Shown here one piece after another: positions 22,977-33,204 of a stretch of 64,000 bases of DNA. Numbering within the stretch: the stretch's first letter is position 1; each line of letters starts with the position of its first letter. The stretch spans positions 75,773,992-75,837,991 of the forward strand of contig CM077600.1 of NCBI GenBank assembly GCA_039654915.1, given 5' to 3'. This stretch comes from Aquilaria yunnanensis (taxonomy: Eukaryota; Streptophyta; Magnoliopsida; Malvales; Thymelaeaceae). The notes below the pieces were generated by a model, which was given only the letters and a program-made list of their open reading frames with translations, searched no databases and was not told the origin of the DNA. The translations under genes were made by a program, and so were the position numbers.

Positions 22977-23821
22977 TGATAGCCGAAGGACTATCGCCTC
23001 CACCTGGCCGAACTCCCTGCCACCAGAATGGCCAGGAGATCTGGCGCTACCCGGAATAAGGTCGGATCACACACCTCGGAGAAAAGCCGAAGAGCCCGAG
23101 CTCGGTACGCCAGGGAACCTGAGGATACTATTAGCCCCCCGAGGTAGTAAACAGACCGCCTTCGGAAAAGTGGCACTAGCTAGGGCGGGCCGAACATGAT
23201 CTTCCAGAAGGCGGAACTCCCTGAATCTGGGAACCCCCGAACTAGGGGCATGTTTCCCGAAGTGGCACGGTCCGTACTAGAGGACTACCTCACCCATGGA
23301 CCTCGGGAGTACGGCAGGAGCATTTAAGGAAGCCTCTGACATGTCGCCCACAGACGTCACAAGCCGCCTCAAACGGCGCTCTGACACGCCGACGCCATCA
23401 AAGTCACATCATGGCCCGTCTCGGCTCAAGGCTCAAGGAAGCCTGCCACCAGCTACTTGTCCTCTACGCCCAGACATTCAGAGAACATCCGACCGAACAC
23501 GTGTCACGATCTAAACGGGCTGGACACAGGGAATACACCTTGGCAGACGGCTGGCAAATATCCTGACTCCTCACTTTGAGAAAATACGACCAGGCGAGTT
23601 CACTGAACCCTTCAGTGCTATTTCCTCTGCCTCCTCTCAGCACCACTGACTTGGGCGTCGGAGGCTCCTCCCCGGAAAAACACCCCGGGGACCTCCTAAC
23701 CCACTTTTTCTGAACATCTCAGGCACTCTCCCTTGGGCAAACCGGCCACCAGGCGTTCTTCCTTTCCGGGAGTCCCTCCATCAGTCACCATGAGTACCAA
23801 CGATGAAGCCCCTGGGCATCA
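22977..23821 (+). repeat. Tat2 3' LTR
   Basis: 845 bp from TGATAGCCGAAGG to GGGCATCA, directly preceded by the polypurine tract GAAGGGGGCATG. Lacks 13 bp (CTCTATAAATACC of the 5' copy) between 23526 and 23527, exactly the TATA box. Confidence 0.93.
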
Positions 23822-23826
23822 GCTTT

Positions 23827-24240
23827 GCTGCCCAAGCTCAGAAATATCCATTGTACGCCAAGAGTTGCAAAAAGGACACTTGGTGAAGTTTTGCAAAGCA
23901 AAGCAAACACTTAGAAAATTTTGGAGAAAGGATAAAAGGTCTGAAGAATACCTGGGTAGCGTGTTCGGACATCCTCGCAGCGAGGACCTCCTCATTCAGG
24001 CACTCCTCTGTAAGGGACTTGAAGGTGGCGTTGGTGTGGATGCTCTTCACCATTTGAGGAGCCATTGTCTGGCTATCATCGGAGAACAAGTTCATGTCCT
24101 CTGTGAAAGTCCAAAAAGGCTCCTTCGGCACATTGTCCTTCAGGACATAGGAGTCCTGAAGAGCCCACTTCTGGGCATTTTCCACCATCCATGCCAGGGG
24201 TGCCTGCTCCTCTACAAAATCAGGCCGAAGTTCCATCATT
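23827..24240 (-). pseudogene. Tat1 antisense gene, exon 3 N-terminal part
   Basis: Minus-strand frame starting near MELRPDFVEEQAPLAWM and running 130 codons until a TGA at the Tat2 boundary. In Tat3 the matching start (ALPDLR) follows an apparent AG acceptor. The rest of the exon resumes at 20059 beyond Tat2. The start of this exon in Tat1 is not certain, because no clean acceptor is seen between 24241 and 24322. Confidence 0.7.
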
Positions 24241-24322
24241 ATGTTATTCCTTAGCTATACGTCTACAAGATCTAAAATACCAAAAAATCCCAAATTGATA
24301 AGAAAATGGCTAAGGGACAAAC

Positions 24323-24709
24323 CTGGAGGAACCTCGGCAACGTCCTCCTCAGAGTCGCCGACCTCCTTAATGTCATCAGGGACTTGCTTGCCCTTCGCTC
24401 TTCGGCAGGCCTCGAGCTCTTCAGTAGAAAGGCCTCCTGCTGAAGTACCGAAGACCTCCTCCGCCGAAGTCAAGGTGACGACCGGCTGCAAGGGAAGGTT
24501 GGCACAAACCAAGGAGGGGTCTTGCACCTCCACGATGTCTTCGGGAAGGGGAGGAAGAATGTCCTCATTGGCCTTCTTCCTCGCCAAAGATGGCCCCCCG
24601 CCCGCCATCTTCTTCCTCTTCGGAGCAGCTTTTTTCCTTTGCTGCTCCCCTTTTTCAGCCTGCCCAAGGAAGAGGGACTTGTAGAAGGCAGTGGATTGGT
24701 CACCCATCT
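24323..24709 (-). CDS. Tat1 antisense gene, exon 2
   Basis: From the acceptor (CAG|AGATGGGTG) the frame opens MGDQSTAFYKSLFLGQAEKG. It has a basic patch (KKAAPKRKKM) and an acidic, low-complexity middle, and ends EVAEVPPG at a GTTTG splice donor (24318-24322). Tat3 has the same donor after TKVAPG. The conserved 20-residue start across three divergent elements suggests past selection on this protein. Confidence 0.78.
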
Positions 24710-24777
24710 CTGAAAAAGGGAAGACATCAGTGTAAGTCCAAAGGAGTATGTATAAGAAAATTTGGAAGATTACTTAC
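24710..24777 (-). other. Tat1 antisense gene, intron 1 (68 bp)
   Basis: On the minus strand GTAAGT (24777-24772) to a CCCTTTTTCAG acceptor. Joining the flanking exons keeps the frame (GTA GAG A|AG ATG GGT). Same position and length as the Tat2 intron. Confidence 0.85.
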
Positions 24778-25602
24778 TCTCTACAAGCCCTTCATAGGTG
24801 AGCTCGCACCGAATGAGCATCATTAGCCATGCCTTTTTTCCGTCAAAGGCAGGTGCCGACATGGCCAGGTCGGTTTTATGCTCCTTAACTACCCCTAACT
24901 CCCAAAGAACCTCTTCGGTCATGAAGTTCCACTTTATGGGAAAGGGGTAGAAGGAACAAGGAGGGACCTCGAGGTCCCAATCCGCGACTGTGTGGATATG
25001 GCTGTCAAAGTTGTTAAACTTCACCTCCAACTCTGGGGTTAGTAGCCATCTGGGATCCACTACTTCTATGGGCAGAGTCCCCGAGGCCCACCTGGTCGGC
25101 ACATGTTTCCACGCCTCAGTCACCTTCAGAAAGAAAATTTTCTTCTGCCAACCCCGCCAGCTGTCCTTCGTGTCGAAGGTAAATGTGTACTTTTTATTCC
25201 CAGAACCTCGAGGAAGAAAAAAATAAAACCACCCTTCGAGACAGGATGGAGTTTTTAATATTGCATGAAGATGATGAAGTGGGGCTCTATCCTGAAGACC
25301 CCACACATGTAAGGGAAGGCATTAAAATAACAATAGGAATTTGGAGGAAGTTGGTTCACAACTATGCCATGAAATTGGCAGAACTCGCAAGCCATCTACG
25401 AGGGAGGGTACCGAAGTCCGGCCTTCAATTGGGCCCAAAAAATGGTAACCTCATCTGAATGGTACATGTAACTAAGCAGACCTACAGTAGGTAGCCTAGT
25501 CACAGCATAAGATTGAAGGAAGAACTTAGCTATCCACTTCTCCATTTTTTCCATAGTGGTTCAACACGGATGAGAGTCGAGAGGAGCCCAACTCTCGGCA
25601 AT
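24778..25602 (-). pseudogene. Tat1 antisense gene, exon 1 (Transposase_28-type domain)
   Basis: Homologous throughout to Tat2 exon 1. Shared parts include LRYPPS, MACEFCQFHGIVVNQLP, NSYCYFNAFPYMCGVF, FTFDTKDSWRGWQKKIFFLK and EVLWELGVVKEHKTDL. It has stops near 25555, 25405 and 25257 and an ATT where Tat2 has its first ATG. An upstream exon could supply the start: a frame with MAFTNPSFSKSFG ends at a GTGAGT donor (25782-25787). Confidence 0.78.
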
Positions 25603-25937
25603 ATAACAAACAGTTATAAGTGGGACTGGAGAAGACAATCGGAAAAGGGAAACTTAACTTTGGAAAGGTTAAAAGAAAAAAAGGAAACAATGCCGAAAAA
25701 TGACTTCAAAAAAAGGAAGATGACTTCGAAAAAGAAGAAAAGCCTAGAAACCCATAAAATCGAAGGACTTCGAGAAGGAAAACTCACCAAAGCTTTTGCT
25801 GAAGCTGGGATTTGTGAACGCCATCGGTAAAACTTCCCGAAAATCGCTCTGCCGCAGAAAATGGAGAAAAGCTTGAGAGCAAATAAGAGCAAAATAGAAG
25901 CAAAAGAGAGCAAGTGGGAACTCTAAGGGAGAGGAAG

Positions 25938-26081
25938 GTTTATATAAGCTGAAGAGGGTAGGCGAATCATTGCCATAATTACCCCTCGAAGGTGAATCAT
26001 CGCCATAATTACCCATCAAAGGAGAAGAGATGCAGTTGATGTAACCGACGCAACTGTCCCCCAATTACCGCATGACACGTG
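25938..26081 (-). promoter_or_regulatory. Promoter of the Tat1 antisense gene
   Basis: On the minus strand, CTTATATAAACC (TATA box about 25938-25946) lies 130 bp downstream of the palindromic G-box ACACGTGT (core 26076-26081). Position relative to exon 1 and spacing match Tat2 and Tat3. It lies before the 3' LTR, in internal sequence. Confidence 0.68.
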
Positions 26082-26470
26082 TCACCCAGCACAGGAAACA
26101 AGGGCACGCCTCCTGATAGCACGAAGGCCTGGGCAAGCTTATCCGAAGTGACGTGTCTGTCTGATCAGAAGACATAACGACTAACTGACAAATGACATAG
26201 GCCTAGAGAAAGGGGATATCCACCTCGGGCTGACGGAATAACTTCAGGAACATAAAAAATTTGGCCAAAACCTGAGAAAGCCACTTGAGTACCAGAGGAG
26301 CTACCTCAGTTAAGAAGAGGCATCCCATATCGCCAAAACTTCCTCCGAATAAGATAACCTTAGCTAAAAATTCAGTCATGACAACTGAGTTAGCCACCAC
26401 CTTCCACAAAGACTCCTATAATTTGCTCAAATAACCAAAGATATAACTTTGGCTCTTCGAGGAGGGCATG

Positions 26471-27333
26471 TGATAGCCAAAGGGCTATTACCCTCCAAAC
26501 CTCCATGTTATGACAAAGCACCATCCTCGGAAAGCCGAGGATCATCCTCGAGGAATGTGAACACCAACCTCGGGAAAAGAGGGTTCGTAGTCCCTGACCC
26601 CCTGGCCTCAATAAATCCACCATCACCCTCAGGGAATAACAGTACTGACCTCGGAAACATGGTACATTACCATCCTCAGTAAGATGACCTGACCAGCTTC
26701 GGGAGAAGTAGACTCACCATCCTCGACAGGGGAAAACATCCTCCGAATGAGGTCCTCTATGCTAAGAAGACATGCGAATAACTGGAGCAACCTCGCCAAA
26801 GAAGCCCTCCTATCCCGAAGAGGTCTCTTTCACCAAAGGGGTCTTGTGAAGACGACAAAAACAGTTAATGAGCCTCGACACAGAGACCTCACACAAGCTC
26901 CTAACACACAGGTCTCCCACGGCCCTGACATTTGGCCAGAACGGCTTATGGCCAGCTGGAGATCCCCACACTCAAAGGTACGGACTGCATCTGGCCAAAC
27001 ACATGTCATGATCTAAGCGAGCTGTGTCAAACGGACTTCTCCTAATCTCCTCCTATAAATACTTGGGGAAATGACCTTGGTAAGGACAAGAGGGCAGAAA
27101 TCTCCAGAAAAATCTACTCTTTACTCTCCATTCACTACTCTTTACCTGCTAAACATTGACTTGAGCGTCGAAGGCTCCTCCCCCAAAAAAACATTCCGGG
27201 GACCTCCTAACCCCTGTTCTTTTGAGCGTTTCAGGAATTTTCACATTAGAAGTCTCTCCTTCAGACACCCTCCACACTAGAAGTCCCTACTTCAGGCCAT
27301 TATGTCATACAATGAAGATGCCGACGAGCATCA
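26471..27333 (+). repeat. Tat1 3' LTR
   Basis: 863 bp, TGATAGCCAAAGGG to GAGCATCA, preceded by the polypurine tract GAGGAGGGCATG. TATA box at 27053-27060. It shows the uninterrupted sequence around the site where the copia solo LTR entered the 5' copy. Followed by acacc, the target duplication. Confidence 0.94.
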
Positions 27334-27338
27334 ACACC

Positions 27339-27926
27339 GCTCATTGCTTATGATCATAAATGTGATTTATGATCATTGCCAACGTGGTAACAGCCTATTG
27401 GGTTGCACACATAAAGCCTGCTTGGATTATTAAAGTGCATGGGCTAATTATTTGGGCTATGGTTTCATGATAATTTCGCATTAATAATTGGCCCAAAAGT
27501 TGAGCCATTATTAAGCTCAAAATAAAAGCCTAATTGGATTAGGGCTTTGAAACCCATTAGGCCTAGAAGTTGAGTCTCACTATAAATACAACATATAGTG
27601 AAAAATTCGCAGCCTTGCCCTAGCATCCCAAAAAGAGACAGTCGCACTCCTCTCTTGCTATTCCTTGAAGGATGCAAGGTAGCACTGTGAGCACAAGAGA
27701 AATGCATTTGTTGGGATGTGGTGGAAGCGAACAGATCCTGAGAGACTCGTGTGGATACCATAGAGAGCTTGAACACGTCAATTGTTCAGGTTTTGTGATT
27801 CGACTCTACAGTTGGGTGAGAGATCGATATGAAAATTTTTGAACATCGGGTATACCCTATTTCACTTGGATCCTGGAGGGTTTCGGTTAAATTCTGCGGT
27901 GCTTGTTTCACTCCTGAAACCCTACA
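27339..27926 (+). repeat. CopA 5' LTR, 3' fragment
   Basis: Continues the LTR broken by Tat1, from GCTCATTGCTTATGATC to CCTACA. TATA box CTATAAATAC at about 27580-27589. Shares with the 3' LTR the block CACATAAAGCCT-like variant and the short TTGCCCTAGCATCC leader, which separates this element from the other copia LTRs here. Confidence 0.92.
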
Positions 27927-27927
27927 A

Positions 27928-27939
27928 CGGTATCAAAGC
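27928..27939 (+). other. CopA primer binding site
   Basis: CGGTATCAAAGC, two changes from TGGTATCAGAGC, one base after the LTR end. CopB keeps the exact consensus in the same place. Complementary to initiator methionine tRNA. Confidence 0.82.
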
Positions 27940-28231
27940 TACTGGTGAAACCCTAAATCGGGATTGAATGTTGAATCACATGATATTGTGTGTTCGGTTG
28001 CTTTCAGTCATGATTAATTAGATTGATTCATGATGCATGAAACTGGAACTTATAATGATTATACTAGATATATGAAGAAACAACACAAATTGGTTAATAA
28101 GATTAACCCAAAATTGATTAGTATGAGATACCTATATGGATTAGGACTCTTGCAATGGTTACAAAACCCTAGCATGGATCAGATTAGGGCTATTTGGGCA
28201 TCAAAAGTAGAGTACTTTTGGTGGCTAGAAT
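27940..28231 (+). other. CopA untranslated leader, first part
   Basis: Matches the reverse complement of the CopB leader just inside its primer site. Ends with GGTGGCT and agaat (28227-28231), the left target duplication of TekB; the right copy is cgaat (48191-48195). No gene is seen. Confidence 0.85.
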
Positions 28232-30935
28232 TGTCAGGACCACCCCTCAGTACTTGGCTGAGGCCAAGAAAAATAAGAAACATACAATTAAATACAAGAA
28301 GGACTTAATTGAACATGGTAATAGTGATGTGAATGCAAGACTACAAAACTATGTGCCTTAAGTGCACTTAAATGGAAGACTATGTTGAGTTTGGCAAGAA
28401 ATAAAGTTGGAAGACTGCATTGCACACTTAAACTAGTGATGCAAGTGAAGCTGCAAACAAGGAATGGACAAATTCAGCCATGCATTTTTGTATGACGGCT
28501 AGTATGGAATTAGGCCATTTTTATGGACTTTTGGTCCATGGCCGGACATGTTTATATATTAAACAATGGGGTTTTGGCTAGTGGAGGCCTTATTATAATG
28601 GGTTTCTTGGTGGACAAAATTAATTGTTTAAGGGGAAAGATTGTTTAATGTGATGGTGGAGGGAATTGAATTGTTTATTGATGAAGAATGGAATGTTGGC
28701 TGGCCATCCTCGCACTTTGACATTCCTTTCATTTGGCATTTCTTACACTTGCATGCCTTGGAGAGCTCTTGGCCAAAACATATTGTTCTTCCTTGCTCGT
28801 CATTGTTCTTCACTTGTTCTTGAGTGTTCTTGGCCGAAAGTTGCTTGTTCTTGAGAGTTCATGTGAGTTCATGAGCAAAAGCTTGGAGACGTCTTGTTGT
28901 TCATGAAGATTGGAGCTTGTTCTTGAAGAATCCAAGCTAGGCCGAAATTGTTCTTGCCATGTTCAATAAGTGTTCTTGGAGTTCTTGAAGTTGCATGTTG
29001 TTCTTGAAGGTGGAAGTGCAAAACGGAATTTTTAGAGCTTTGTTCTTGAGGTAATAACTCAAGGTTACTTGAATCCATGGTATATTTTCCATGAACAAGT
29101 GTTTATGATGATTAAATGAAGGTTGTATTGTGTTAGGCAACTTTGGATTGAAAGTTTGAAGCTTGGCCATCAAGGAACACAACATGGCCGAATGTTGTTC
29201 ATGAATGTACTTGTGTGTTCTTGGTGAGTTCATGGTGCTCTTGGCCTAGAATTGGTGAGTTCATGAGATTACTTGAGTGTTATGTGTAACTCATGATGTT
29301 TATGTCCATGGCCAAAAATGAAAGGTTATTTAGACTTGGAGATTGAAGCTTGGAATGAAGCATTCAAGCTTATGTTGGTGAAATTGGCCACGACATCACT
29401 GAAATTGAAGTTTAAAGCTTGGTTTTGAAGAAATCCAAGCAAGGCCGAATTGACTCAAGCTCAAAAGGGTGTAAGGATTCATGTATTACTTGGTTTTTTG
29501 GTACTTTTTCCATGAGCAAGTAATTAGAGCTACTAAGTGATGGTCAAGATATACTATATGATCTTCAAATGCTTGAAAGGCTATGATGGAACTAATGGTT
29601 CTACGGTTGATTAGCTAATCAATAATGGCAAATGTTAGAGTCCATGGTGGGTTTGGCCAATCTACCATGTACTTGGAGCTCAAGGGGAATGGAGAATGCA
29701 TTGGAGAAGAAATTGTGTGCAAATTGCACATGGACACTTGCTAGTGGACTTTGGCCGAATATGGAATGTGGTGTGTGTGTGAGTTTGTGTGCTTTTGTTG
29801 ATTGATTGTGCATGCTAACCAGCTTATTATTGATATATGTTGAACATAGGCTTTGGCCAAATTGTATTTTCTATGTCTTTGTGTCTTTGGTTGTAGCTAC
29901 ATGCTTGATTATGGAGGTTAAGCTTATGCTTAACTAAATAGACTCCTTTGGAGTTATGGTGAATCCTTACTGAGTTGTAAAACTCACTGCCCTTATTGGT
30001 TGAATTTTCAGGAAAGGGTAAAGAGCTTGAGTAGTTGTGCTTGTGTTTGGACTTCTTGGTTTTGAGTACCAAGTTTGCTTGTTGTCCAAGGTATGTGTGC
30101 CAACTTAATCTTGGCTTGAAAATGTGCATATATATCCAAGTCTTATGTAGGCCGAATTTAATGGCTTAAGTTTTGCAGGAGTTTAGCTGTGGGACTTGTG
30201 CTAAGAGGTGATGGTTGTGAGGACTTATGGCATTTGAGGTTGTGTGTTCTTTGGAGACCATTAGTTTGGTCATTTGGACTTGTACCTATAGTGCACCTTT
30301 TGTAGTACCTTTGAGCATTATGGGTAGTATGTGAACTTATGGGTTGTGAGACTTGGACTTGTAAGTTTTGGACTATTTTACATCCTTGGCATGTTGCCAT
30401 GTAGTTGATGCTAGGTTGTTGGACTTTTGCACTGTTGGTCTTGGAAGGCCTTTGGTATGTTTAACTCATGTTGGTTGCTTGTGTGCCAACTTTCCTTGGC
30501 TTTATGAGTATGAGTATGTTGTTATAGAATTGAAATCCTTGTGTACTATACTTGGCCGAATGCTCATGAACATTTATGTATGTGTTTTCAAACTTAAAAA
30601 TGGATATGGGCTTCTTTGTTGCCATGCATATGACTAGTACACTTGATGTGCACACAAGATGAGCACTTAAAGGGAAAAGTGCAAGTATTGCTTGTTTTGC
30701 AAGTTAGTGGGTTGGGCTTTGCTTAAGCTGCAGGTAAATAAACAAAACTTTATCAAAGCCTCATGGGCCACCTCCCAGGCCCATAAAAAAAGAATGCCCA
30801 AACCCTACCTAAAGAAAGTTGGCTAATTAAACTCTGATAACAACACTTAGAAACTTAAGTGTACTTGACGTTCTGGGTAGTGGATGGTGAATGGCACTGA
30901 GTGTGCATGGGCTGGGGCCTATGTGGGGTGTGACA
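28232..30935 (+). repeat. TekB 5' LTR
   Basis: From TGTCAGGACCACC to GGGTGTGACA. In the first 245 bp I count about ten differences from the 3' copy, all transitions. No convincing gene lies inside it; small open frames recur in the other LTR. Confidence 0.95.
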
Positions 30936-30947
30936 GTCTCTGTTTGG

Positions 30948-30959
30948 TGGTATTAGAGC
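30948..30959 (+). other. TekB primer binding site
   Basis: TGGTATTAGAGC, one transition from the initiator-methionine-tRNA site TGGTATCAGAGC, 12 bp after the LTR. Confidence 0.88.
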
Positions 30960-31057
30960 AATTGAGAAGTAGTTAGCCTAGACAAGTTCCCACATAGGAT
31001 TACATAAGACTTGTTTATATTTAGATATATATAAATGGCTGCATTTTAAAGTGCAGG

Positions 31058-32700
31058 ATGAGAACTAGAGCCAGGGGAAAAGATACCCTGAGACAGGCAG
31101 ATAATGCTGCTACCTATCCCAGAAATGGCAATGGTGGGAATGAATCATAGGATAATGCTGGTGCCCATCCCAGAAATGGCAATGGTGGGAATGAGCCAAA
31201 GAGGCAGGCTACTCAAAATGACCATATTTTGGCTAATGAGCCAAATGCCAGGTTACAAGTACCTAGACCTAGCAGGGGAAGACTGGAAAGAATGGAATTG
31301 ATGATGGAAAACCTACAGGCAACAATGGCACAAATAGTGATAAGAATGCAATTCTTGGCTGGAGGCCAACCTCCAATATAGGAGAACCTAGAACAGGTGC
31401 AAGCAGGAGAGAATTATGAAGTAGAAGGCAGAAGAGGAAGAAGAAGGCCTGGAAAAGAGCCAGTGGATCATGACCAGCACAGCAATATTGGGGGCAATCA
31501 AGAAGAGGAAGGTGATGAAGAGAGGATACATCCTAGAGCTAGGAGGCTGAGGTGAGAAGTCAGGCAGGAGCCCAAAACTGAGGAGGAAGATGAAAGCCCA
31601 AACATTAAGGAGCTAGATGCATACATATACAACAAGAGGACTGAGCCTCCCACTGAGCACACAGCTAGAGGAAGGACATCTAGAGAAAGGACCAAAAATT
31701 CAATTGCCAGAGGAGGAAGACACAAAAAGAGTGAACCTAAGGAGCGCCAGCTGGAGGGATTCCTGGCACTAAAACCTCTTATCTTCAAAGGTGTTTTTGA
31801 TCTAGATGAAGTTGAGTTCTGGGTCTATCAGATGGAAAATATTTTTGAGAGAATGAATGTAACATCCACTCAGAAAGTACTTCTGGCTACATTCAGGCTA
31901 GAAGGAAATGCAAAGCTGTGGTGGAGAGCAGTTCAGAGGACACATCAGGAGAGGAACCACAGGAAACCACCAATGAGGAGAAGATCCATGAGGTGGGCAC
32001 ACTTTCTTCAGGTCTTCCACTAGCAGCATGTGAGTGAAGCTTAGAAAGATCAGAAACAGGTGGAATTTGATCAATTGGAGCAAGGAAACCTCAGTGTCCT
32101 TGAGTATGAGCAAAGGTTTAACAACCTGATCAAATATGCACCCTAGTATAATAGGCAGAAAGAATTGAAAACAAAGAGGTTTCTGAGAGGTCTGAGACCT
32201 GAGCTGAGGCAGATCCTCAGGGCAGTTGGAACCAGAGACTACTATTATGTGATGCAGAGTGCACTGTAGAAGAGGCCAAGAGAAGAGGGTAAGCATAATG
32301 GAAGCAGGAAAAGAAACAAGAAAGAGAGGGGACCATAGCCATTTGGTCTTCAATGGCATAGCTGTGGGAAGCTCCATGGCAGTAAGCCATGCTACAAAGC
32401 TTTTAGTGGCTGCCATAGATGTGGAGCCTAAGACCATTGGGTCAAGGACTGCCCAAAGAGAGCTGAAGACAGAAACATGCGGGGAAGGTATAATCGTAGA
32501 GCACAATATGGGTAGGCTCCTATGGCCCAGAGAAGGGCACCTGTGCCACCTCAGGGAGGGAGGTAGGCACAGAGAGCAGCACATGACCAGAAAAGAGCAG
32601 ATGTACCCCTGGTAGAGTATTCCAGTTAGAGACTTCCAGGAAGATGCCTGGTACATGTGATGCTGAGGCAGGAGCTGCAGACAAGGAAACTAGCTAGGAA
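31058..32700 (+). pseudogene. TekB gag remnant
   Basis: Starts at ATG 31058 (MRTRARGKDTLRQ), shared with TekA. The gag core runs about 31750-32270 (LEGFLALKPLIFKG, RLEGNAKLWWRAVQ, VEFDQLEQGNLSVLEYEQ). The zinc knuckle is at about 32405-32447, reading CHRCGA(stop)DHWVKDC, a CX2CX4HX4C pattern with a stop inside it. A frame change and several stops precede it. A 252-codon open frame on the opposite strand is only a shadow. Confidence 0.85.
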
Positions 32701-32709
32701 AAGGCTAGA

Positions 32710-33200
32710 ATGGCCTTAAAAGGTACCATTTACCTTAATGGCAAGTTAATTATTGCCTTGTTTGATACTGGAGCTTCATTGTCTGTGATATCTATTAGCT
32801 TGGTTAAGGCCATGAATTTGGAAGTGAAGTATATGACTGATGTGTATGTTGTCAAGACTGCTGACAATGAAGTATTATTTACATACCATATGGTAGAAAA
32901 TTGTGAAATCTAGATAGATAAGTAGAGGCTGAAAGCAAAATTTATAGTACTGGACACCAATGAATATGGTGTGATACTGGGCATGGATTGGCTCAGTGAA
33001 AACAAAGCAATTATAGACTATCATGCCAGACAGTTGGTGATGCCTGGTTGTAAACCATACCAGCTAGATAAATCACCAGAGTTACCTATGGATCACCAAA
33101 TTGAAGTATTGAAGCTAATAACTCTGGATAATGAACATGAATGCCAAGCATTTAATGACCACGAAGTGACTAATGAACTTAGGCAAATATCTATAGTTTA
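32710..33200 (+). pseudogene. TekB aspartic protease region
   Basis: The active site IALFDTGASLSVIS is intact (GAT ACT GGA at 32764-32772), followed by VILGMDWLSENKAIIDYHAR. It shares its frame with RT. In-frame TAG stops at 32911, 32923 and 33199; at the first and last of these TekA has CAG. Confidence 0.88.
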
Positions 33201-33204
33201 GGAT

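Larger units (their letters stand above)
20060..23821 (+). mobile_element. Tat2: gag-pol-less Tat element nested in the Tat1 antisense gene
   Basis: Two similar LTRs (20060-20907 and 22977-23821) enclose only 2.07 kb, which holds the antisense gene and its promoter. Flanks gtttt (20055-20059) and gcttt (23822-23826) are a 4-of-5 target duplication. The 5' LTR lacks its last bases and there is no primer site, gag or pol. The deletion ends in a heptanucleotide repeat at 20909. Since both U5 regions are copied from one template during transposition, loss of the end from only one LTR means the deletion came after integration. Confidence 0.88.
10020..27333 (+). mobile_element. Tat1: Ty3/gypsy Tat-lineage element with antisense gene
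   Basis: A complete but decayed element. The LTRs (10020-12304 with an insertion, and 26471-27333) measure 864 and 863 bp once the insertion is removed. A perfect acacc duplication flanks it (10015-10019, 27334-27338). Order: LTR, binding site, gag, protease, RT, RNase H, second RNase H, integrase without chromodomain, antisense gene on the minus strand, LTR. The second RNase H and the antisense gene are marks of the Tat lineage. Three insertions sit in it: 10681-12096, 12665-14074 and 20060-23821. Confidence 0.94.

Noticed and set aside
30158..30655. Several 64-100 codon frames in the TekB LTRs (both strands)
   Set aside because: They recur in the 3' LTR near 47414-47911 and on both strands at once. 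They reflect low stop density, not genes.
31898..32656. 252-codon open frame on the minus strand
   Set aside because: It lies opposite the gag of TekB, whose domains and zinc knuckle read on the + strand. TekA has no matching open frame. It is a shadow.
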